Shown: piece after piece, positions 55,503 through 64,000 of the stretch
Layout: the number at the start of each line of letters is the position of its first letter
How positions within the stretch are numbered: position 1 is the stretch's first letter
Program-made: the position numbers and the translations under genes
Assembly (NCBI GenBank): GCA_024305745.1
Contig: JAHRBS010000003.1
Location: forward strand, 2,108,001-2,172,000
DNA: 64,000 nucleotides
Origin: Polyporus tsugae
Taxonomy: Eukaryota; Basidiomycota; Agaricomycetes; Polyporales; Polyporaceae
Direction of reading: 5' to 3'
The notes under the pieces: generated by a model
Seen by the model: the letters and a program-made list of their open reading frames with translations, nothing else
The model's database searches: none
What the model was told of the DNA's origin: nothing

Positions 55503-58000
55503 ATGTCCCAGTCTGAAGAGATGGCTCCCTCCTGGCGGTCCCTCGCATCCGCCGCCTCACGCTCTATCAAGGGGTACATTGCGCAACAACGCGAACTCAA
55601 GCAGGGATACCCGTCGTCGCGCGGTATTGTTCCCCCTGGCGCCGACGCGGCCAAGAGGCAGTCATGGAGTCAGTGGGCGGGACAGAAGCTTCGGCGCGGA
55701 AGCCAAGGAGAGTACGACGCCACTGGCGACCGGTTGTCGTTATTCCCTGGATGGGCGGCGAGAAGATATCGCGAGCCTCCCCAGGACTCCGGAGATGGTG
55801 AGTGCCTGTTTGCCCCTCTGTTGGGCATCGAGGAAACCTCTTCATTGGAAGCACTCCTAGCATGATCCATTGCCTCTGGTACGCTGAGGTTCTGTGCTGA
55901 CGGTCGCGTAGATACACCCTTCGACGTCGACGTATTCGTTTCTGGCTATGCATCTAAACTCACCGGCGTCGGCTTCAACACTCGCGCAGGCAGAACATTC
56001 CTGCGCCTAGCAAAGAGTAAGTGCATCTGCGCTCCGTGCGGTCTCCTCGCTAACGCCCTTGCGTACAGGTTTCGCCGCTCTACCGAAGCTCCCTAACACG
56101 GGGTTGAGCAAATCTACCGAAGACTTGTTGGCAGGCGCACCCCTGCCTCCTCTCCCTGATGAGATCACCGAGGAGTCCGAGATGCTTGTCCTAGAAGATA
56201 AGCTCCGACGATTACAGCAGGATGCGAACAGCATTGATGGTACCACTCCCTCGCTTGACGCACAATCCGTATCGTCGACGGACTCGTTCGCTTCCCGTGC
56301 CCCGTCTGTCACCTCATTGTACGCCCCCAATGTCACCCAGGGCGAGGCACTGGCATCTGGTCCTATCAACCCAGGCACTTCCATTGAGTTGCGGCGTTGG
56401 CACGCGAACCTGGAAGCGCGCCTCCATCCCTTCTGGTCTTCAGTGCTGTCGAATCGCACCATTCGCGTCTCACTGTATGCCGCGGACCCGTCACTGTACG
56501 ACCCAGAAGACCGACACACGGACGAATCGTCTTCGTCGCAAGGCTCGGTCGCCCCGGAGAGGCAGCCTATCCTGACGCGCGAGGTGATTACGGCCGTGGA
56601 CGGCTCGTTCCAGCTCAAGTTATCAGTTCCATGGGAGCGCATGTGCGTGCACCCCGGCGCGCTGCACATCGCGTTCGGAGGCGCTGAGCTGGAGCAAGAA
56701 GTGTTCGTCGTCGCCGAACTGCTCGCCCCGCCATCTCCTGGTCCTTCCACTCCAACAGCCCAATATCAATCTCAACAGCCTCACCAGCATCGTCAATTCG
56801 GGTCTCCAGTGTCGACGGCGACGGCTATCTCCGTCCCCCTCACTTACTCTTCTGTTCGCGTTATCTCGGACATTGACGACACTGTCAAACTGTCTGGCAT
56901 CCTCGCCGGTGCCCGCGCGGTCTTCCGCAATGTGTTCGTGAAGGACCTCCGTGACAGTGTTATCCGCGGGATGGGAGAATGGTACACAGGCATGTGGAAG
57001 CGTGGAGTCCGGTTCCACTACGTCGTAAGTCCTTGCTGCCTCATATGAGAGCATTCCAGAGCCTAAACGCCTATTTCAGAGCAACGGTCCGTTCGAGCTC
57101 CTCCCTGTCGTGAACGACTTCCTCCAGCTCTCCCAGCTTCCCCCGGGTTCCGTCCGCCTCCGGTCGTACGGTGGTCGCACATTGTTCAACGGGCTGCTCT
57201 CCGCCCCAGCGGTGCGGAAACGCAGCGCGGTAGTCGACATCCTGAACCATTTCCCGGACGCGCGGTTCCTCCTCGTCGGGGACTCTGGCGAGCAGGACCT
57301 CGAGCTATACGCGGAAATCGCGCGCGAGCGCCCCGAACAGATCCTCGCCATCTTCATCCGCGACGCCAGCGTGCGGGGCGACGACTCCGTGCGCCCGCTC
57401 GACGATCCCACCGGTGCCGAGGCGTTCCGATGGGCGATGGAGTCAGGGGCCACGGCGCCAGGGTCGGCGCCCCCGCAAACCAACGGGGGCCTCGCACAAT
57501 CCAGCTCGAGACGCACGAACCCAAGACACGCAACTCGCTCTATGTCGGAGGCGACGCCGGGTTCTCCTCCTGCTATCCCCGCGAAGGCCACCCGTTCGTT
57601 CTCAGGGCTGGACTTGAACGCCCTATCGCGCAAGTCGAACGGCTCGTCGTCACCGGACTACTTCAACTCGACGCCCCCATCATATTCACCCGTCACGGAG
57701 GAGCCACATAAGCACCCTACAATGGCGATGGACGATAAGTCATGGCCCCCACCGGGGTTCAGTAAGCCGCCGCCCGGCTCGCAGGCCGAGCGGAGAGAGA
57801 ACAGATGGTCGCCTCAGACGCCGTCGCCGACGTCATTGCCGGACGCTGAAGGCGAAAGGAAGAGGTATGATTTGCAGACGCGGCTCTGGAAGGTGCGACT
57901 GGACGTCGAGCCACACATCCCTCTGCGCATATTCCGAGAACCGGAGGAGTGTGTCGAGGTGAATGGGATCCTCGACAGGTTGCAGCTGCGCAGGCGGTGA
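55503..58000 (+). CDS. APP1: App1-like phosphatidate phosphatase (DUF2183)
   Basis: Four exons (55503-55797, 55912-56016, 56069-57024, 57080-58000) give about 758 residues. The catalytic domain (about residues 395-580) carries the HAD-type DxDxT motif in VRVISDIDDTVKLSG and the conserved YVSNGPFELLP, GSVRLRSYGG and FLLVGDSGEQDLELY blocks of the DUF2183 family. N-terminal elements such as DVDVFVSGYASKL, TRAGRTFLRLAKS and RREVITAVDGSF-like sequence also fit App1. Yeast App1 is a Mg-dependent phosphatidate phosphatase at cortical actin patches that links lipid metabolism to endocytosis. The C-terminal 170 residues are Pro/Ser rich with possible SH3-binding motifs (PPGFSKPPPGS), in line with recruitment by actin-patch proteins. 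Confidence 0.88.
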
Positions 58001-58177
58001 CCCGGTTTTATTTCTTCGCTTTCGTTGTCACTTTCACTTGCACGGCTTGCTGTGGACACCATCACTCAGTATTTTATCGTCCCTGTCCTCTCCTCGATCG
58101 TTCATGCCGCTGTACTAGTCTCGTCGCGACATACACTGTGTATACATACCGTACCATACCAAAGTAGAGATAATACA

Positions 58178-59102
58178 TTAGGATACGGGTATAGGCTGCG
58201 AGGGCTGTTCAAGGCTCGTCGCTGACGTAGTCAAATGGGACTCGATGTCTGCCAACATCTGGAGCATTTCCTAGCACACACCCACGCATACCGGTGTCAG
58301 TTCCCGCCGTGACGTGGACGTCCAGAGCGCAAGCCTGGGTGACGTACCTGGTTATTTGGCTCGAATGAGAGGCCGAGCTGGATGGCCTCTTTGGCCTCGT
58401 GGTATTTGTTAAGCTTCATGAGAGAGCGGGCCTTGCGGAAGTGGCCCTTGCTCCAAGGCCGCTTGAGGGTGATGACGGTCTCAGCGTCGACCAGCGCGCT
58501 GAGGAAGTCGCCGGCTTCGAAGAAGGCGGCGGAGCGGTTGGAGAGGATCATGGTGAGCTCTTCGCGCATGAGCTGCTGGGCCTCCCAGGGCGGCCGCTGC
58601 ACGGCGATGCTCGCGGCCATGGTGTACCGCTGCAGAGCCTGCACGTGCATGCCGTTCTTGAACATGGTCTACGGACACATGGAGGTCTCAATATGGCGTG
58701 TGGGTCAAGGTCGATGAAGCGAAGCAGACGCACGTTTCCCTCATCCTTGGTGTTGTTCACGGCGGCGGAGAGGTTCTGGGAGACGACTTGCGGGGGCGGG
58801 GGACAGCGGAGGTTGGGGTTCGCGACGAGTATGCGCGAGAGGCGGTTGAGGGCGCGGTAGTCGACGTTGCACTGGTCGCACTTCTCCTGCTTGTGCGGGC
58901 CGCAGAGCACGATGGCGTTCTCCGGAGGTCCGAGGGCGAGTTGGACGGGGCGGAAGCTCTCTTCAATCACAGCTTGCATGAGCGGGTCGGGGGGGCGCAT
59001 GACCATCTGCTGCTGTTGCTGTTGCTGTTGCTGCATCATTTGCGGCGGGGGGCCGTGGCTGTGGGTGGGCTGCCCTGGGCCGTGCGAGTGTTCGTGCGAC
59101 AT
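58178..59102 (-). CDS. sec72: Sec72-like TPR protein (ER translocation)
   Basis: Three exons (59102-58734, 58668-58348, 58270-58178) give 260 residues. The N-terminus is His/Pro/Gln rich with a Gln run. A conserved block follows (FRPVQLALGPPENAIVLCGP, then HKQEKCDQCNVDYRALNRL). Tetratricopeptide repeats begin at NTMFKNGMHVQALQRYTMAA and continue through ILSNRSAAFFEAGDFLSAL, WSKGHFRKARSLMKLNKYHE and AIQLGLSFEPNNQ. This matches fungal Sec72, an accessory subunit of the Sec62/63 complex that receives Hsp70-bound precursors for post-translational import into the ER. It is divergent from the Ded1 helicase gene with 352 bp between start codons. Introns have clean borders; all joins are phase 0. Confidence 0.85.
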
Positions 59103-59454
59103 GGCTGGAGAGGGAGGAGAGTAAGAAAAGCGGAAGAAATAAAGATGACGGTGTAAGAGTAAGTGGAGAAGTGCTCGAGTGCTCGCTGTGAGCGCCTGGC
59201 CATGTCTGCGGCGAGAGCGGGCCGCCGCGCTTGCCACGTCGTGGTATCTTGGCGCCCGCGGTAGGCATGCGGGAAATGCTGACATAAGCGGAAGAGGGCA
59301 CTGCTGTTTGTAAGCGGGGGGGTCAAAATTCTCACTCGCCTTGTGGTGGACCATCACTGTCTCGACTGTTACTCAACGCCCCATAGACAAAAATCTCGAC
59401 AACTTCTCACATCATCGTCCCTTCGTCCTTTCTCTTCACTTCCATCCTTTTAAT
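59103..59454. other. Divergent promoter region (Sec72-like / Ded1)
   Basis: 352 bp with C/T-rich tracts toward the Ded1 start, as is common for highly expressed fungal genes. No TATA identified. Confidence 0.45.
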
Positions 59455-61596
<2,142 letters not shown>

Positions 61597-62707
61597 TCTC
61601 CTTTCCGGCTGGCGAACGCCCCGACAATCTTGTTCCCGGACTCAAATATTCCCATCTTCGATCTCGTCCTCGTCTCGACTTCCGACATATGCCCCATCCT
61701 TATGCCCGTACCCATGCATCGACTCTTGCCTCAACCCCTGATCGAGTCCATCAAACTATAGTACTCTGGTTCCGACTCTCATTCTGATTCACGACATGCG
61801 CTGCTCTCATTCACGCTCTCGCACGTCTCGTTGCAACTCATCTGCTCATCGACTATCGTAAGGCCCTACTAATATCGTCTGTTTCAATACTCGGCAGGCG
61901 TTACCCCCGCCATATCATTATTGCAGCATCCGTCCCCATAGATGTTCCCGGGGCCTGTCACTCCAGCATGAGCAGAACTAATGTCTACCTTCGTCTCGCG
62001 ATACCCTGACTTATTGCGACGCGCAGTCGGACATTTACTATATCCTAGCATAACGAGACAATCTGTTAGAGCATCGCACATCTTGTACCGTAGCCTATTA
62101 GCATCTTCTATATCGAGGCATCCTCTAGTCGTTGTAAATACATGGGTTCATAGACCAATCCCCAACCATGCAGAATGAGCTGGTGTGCGAACGGTGGTGT
62201 AATACAAAATCCATCGTGATATTCATTGCCTAATAGACGTCGAAAGTGCCTTGGACATAGAGGTGTGGACTGCTGCAAAAGAGGGGTGGTTACTGTGTAC
62301 TGATCGATTCAATCGAAGGCATTTATTCGTTGATTTTGACAAAGAGGAGGCACTCGGACTTGCGCAAGAAAAGTCGAGGACGAGCGTGAATGCGGTGGCT
62401 GAGCCGGAGCGGAGCGATCATTTCTCAGCCGACTTGGCCTTTCTTCCTCCCATCCAGCATTCGCATTCGGTCTGCGTGGCACACGCACGCACACTCGCTT
62501 GCGCTTTCCTGAATATACTCTCCAGCTTGAACTTCTCCACTCTCGTCTGAGCTAGACAGCACCGGAAGCAGCACGCCGACTGACAGCAAGCACTCGATCT
62601 CGAAGAAGCTCCAAGGAAGGACAGCCAGCTAAACCACCGAAATCCACGTAAGCCCCTCCCATCGCGCAGAATCTGGCCCGCGGACAGCTCACCCCGCCCG
62701 CTCCCGC
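61597..62707. other. Intergenic region, no gene seen
   Basis: The 3' flank of Ded1 and promoter of the last gene. It is AT-richer than the rest of the window around 61880-62250. Short frames only. Confidence 0.5.
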
Positions 62708-64000
62708 ATGCGCATGACGCAGCCCGAGCACGCCATGTATCGACCGCCGTCGCCGATCTTCGACGTCCCCGAGCTCCCAGCGACGCTCCGCCGTGTCAAG
62801 CCCCTCCCGAAGCGCAGGCGCACCTCCGACCCCGCCCCACACGACGACCAGGAACTCGGCTCCCCCGCTCCTGGCACCGGCGCAACGACACCCGGCGGCG
62901 GGACGCACTCACACGAGGACGACCACTCGCACTCGATACCGGCGACGCCGGACCCGACGCTCGCGGCGCAGCTGGCGCTCGAGGCGTACTACATGCCCGT
63001 TCTGGGCGGCGTGCCGGATCTATTCAAGCACACGCACACGTCGACGCCTGACGGGGGTGAGGACGCCTCGCGCACATCGACGCCCATCTCCATCGATTTC
63101 AGCGCGGCGCTCGCGGCCGGGCTCGGCTACGGCGGCTACGGGGGCGTGGGGGCCGCGGCGGGCGGCGCGGGCGGAGACGGGCAGGAGGACGAGGATGGGG
63201 AAGGCGGGGATTACGTGGACCACTTGCAGCAGCCGGGGAACACGAAGAAGCGGAAGGTACCCGCGAACATGTCCGGGTCCGCGCACGGGCACGACGCGGG
63301 CTCGGGCGGGTCCGGGGCGGAGGACGAGGGCGCGGACAGGGCGGTACCCACCGGGCGGGAGCGGGACGCGGACGCCGTTGCGGGCGGGACTCTTGGCGGA
63401 GGGGGAGTAGGGAGCGCGCATACGCAGCTGCAGCTCGCGTTGGCGGGGAAGAAGGGGCGGCTGTCGCGCGCGACGCTGGCCGGGCTGCAGCACAAGGAGG
63501 TGCTGAGGAGTCGGAAGCGACAGCTTGCTGCGGTCATTGGGACGCTCTCTCATGGGGACACGCTTGCGCTCGACCAGGCGTTGTCGGCGAACCACATCTT
63601 CGTGCAGGCGCAGACTCCGGTGCGCCTTTCGCGGCGGCGCACGGCGCGGTTCGCGCGGGCCTTGAAAGCATATGCGCAGGCGCATCCTCCTGGGGAGGAG
63701 GGTAAGGAGAACGCGGTGCCGTCGTCCGACTTCCCATTCGTGTTCCACAGCGCTAGTGAGTGGCGGGTCGTCTGTTTACACACACTCTGACCGAATTATC
63801 GTCACGCATTGCGAAGCTTCGGATCGGCTGGTCGCGACAAACGAGGAGGTCGCTGACCTGCATGGCCGATTCGAGGCCGAGCTCACGCGGCAGGCAGTCA
63901 AAGCGGCAGAGGCAGCCAAGCAGGCCGCGGCATCGCTCAGCGGACCCCTTGCGAAGCGTACGAACGGCACGAAGCAGGTTGCGCGTACCACAACAGGGAA
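62708..64000 (+). CDS. Unknown protein, 5' part (runs off the window)
   Basis: Exon 1 is 62708-63755, and exon 2 starts at 63817 after a GTGAGT...GCGAAG intron and stays open to the window end. The visible 410 residues start MRMTQPEHAMYRPPSPIFDV (ATGs at 62714 and 62738 are alternatives). They include a basic KPLPKRRRTSD segment, His/Asp-rich and Gly-rich low-complexity stretches, and a helical, Arg-rich region that looks folded (LSRATLAGLQHKEVLRSRKR, then QLAAVIGTLSHGDTLALDQA). Exon 2 codes a coiled-coil-like segment (NEEVADLHGRFEAELTRQAV, then KAAEAAKQAA). A nuclear protein is likely from the basic clusters. No family was recognised, and the 3' end is missing. Confidence 0.65.

Noticed and set aside
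62708..63791. Several long alternative frames within the last gene
   Set aside because: Extreme GC content opens all frames; the chosen one continues through a consensus intron into a second open exon.

Overview
The window is a gene-dense stretch of nuclear DNA from a filamentous basidiomycete, most likely an Agaricomycete close to the Polyporales. The evidence is the GC-rich coding sequence, the many short introns of about 45-75 nt with GT-AG borders and CTAAC/CTRAY branch sites, the short intergenic spacers, and gene content typical of wood-decay mushrooms (sedolisin protease, GH127 glycosidase, vanillin-type aldehyde dehydrogenase, dienelactone hydrolase). Nothing in it is prokaryotic. All gene models below were built by hand: exons were joined where splice sites, reading phase and family conservation agreed.

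Region 1 (1-13 kb): the 3' end of an unknown gene, an inverted-repeat-bearing spacer, PQ-loop membrane protein copy A, an F-box-like protein, a SLY41-type sugar-phosphate transporter homologue, two tandem nucleoside 2-deoxyribosyltransferase-like genes, and PQ-loop copy B on the opposite strand. The two PQ-loop genes share internal exon lengths exactly. Copy A has a GG where the donor of its third intron should read GT, so it may be decaying.

Region 2 (13-25 kb): a CUE-like/DUF1771/Smr protein divergent from the cytochrome oxidase assembly gene PET117, an eight-exon aldehyde dehydrogenase, and a convergent pair made of a KAT14-like GNAT acetyltransferase and a 15-exon SIR2-class deacetylase. 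Their stop codons are only about 32 bp apart, and the sirtuin contains a 9-nt microexon.

Region 3 (25-38.4 kb): a disordered nuclear-looking protein, a 915-residue membrane-anchored helical-repeat protein with a 506-nt first intron, HP1 (chromodomain, AT-hook-like motif, chromoshadow), the exon-junction-complex protein Y14, a MYND-finger protein, a gene-poor 2.3-kb stretch, and a small acidic-tailed protein whose first exon codes two residues.

Region 4 (38.8-64 kb): TFIIIC 90-kDa-type subunit, a secreted sedolisin, a 20-exon GH127 glycosidase, the Rpd3L subunit Sds3, a weakly supported small gene, dienelactone hydrolase followed by a decayed duplicate of its own 3' end, the App1-type phosphatidate phosphatase, a Sec72-like TPR protein divergent from the DEAD-box helicase Ded1, and the 5' part of an unknown basic/acidic protein.

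The genes do not form a biosynthetic cluster. The clearest theme is chromatin and transcription (KAT14-like, SIR2, HP1, Sds3, TFIIIC) together with RNA metabolism (Y14, Ded1), mixed with extracellular and detoxifying enzymes. The notable features are structural: an apparently broken splice donor in one paralogue, microexons, two GC-AG introns, two local gene duplications, an inverted repeat and a degenerate DLH duplicate.
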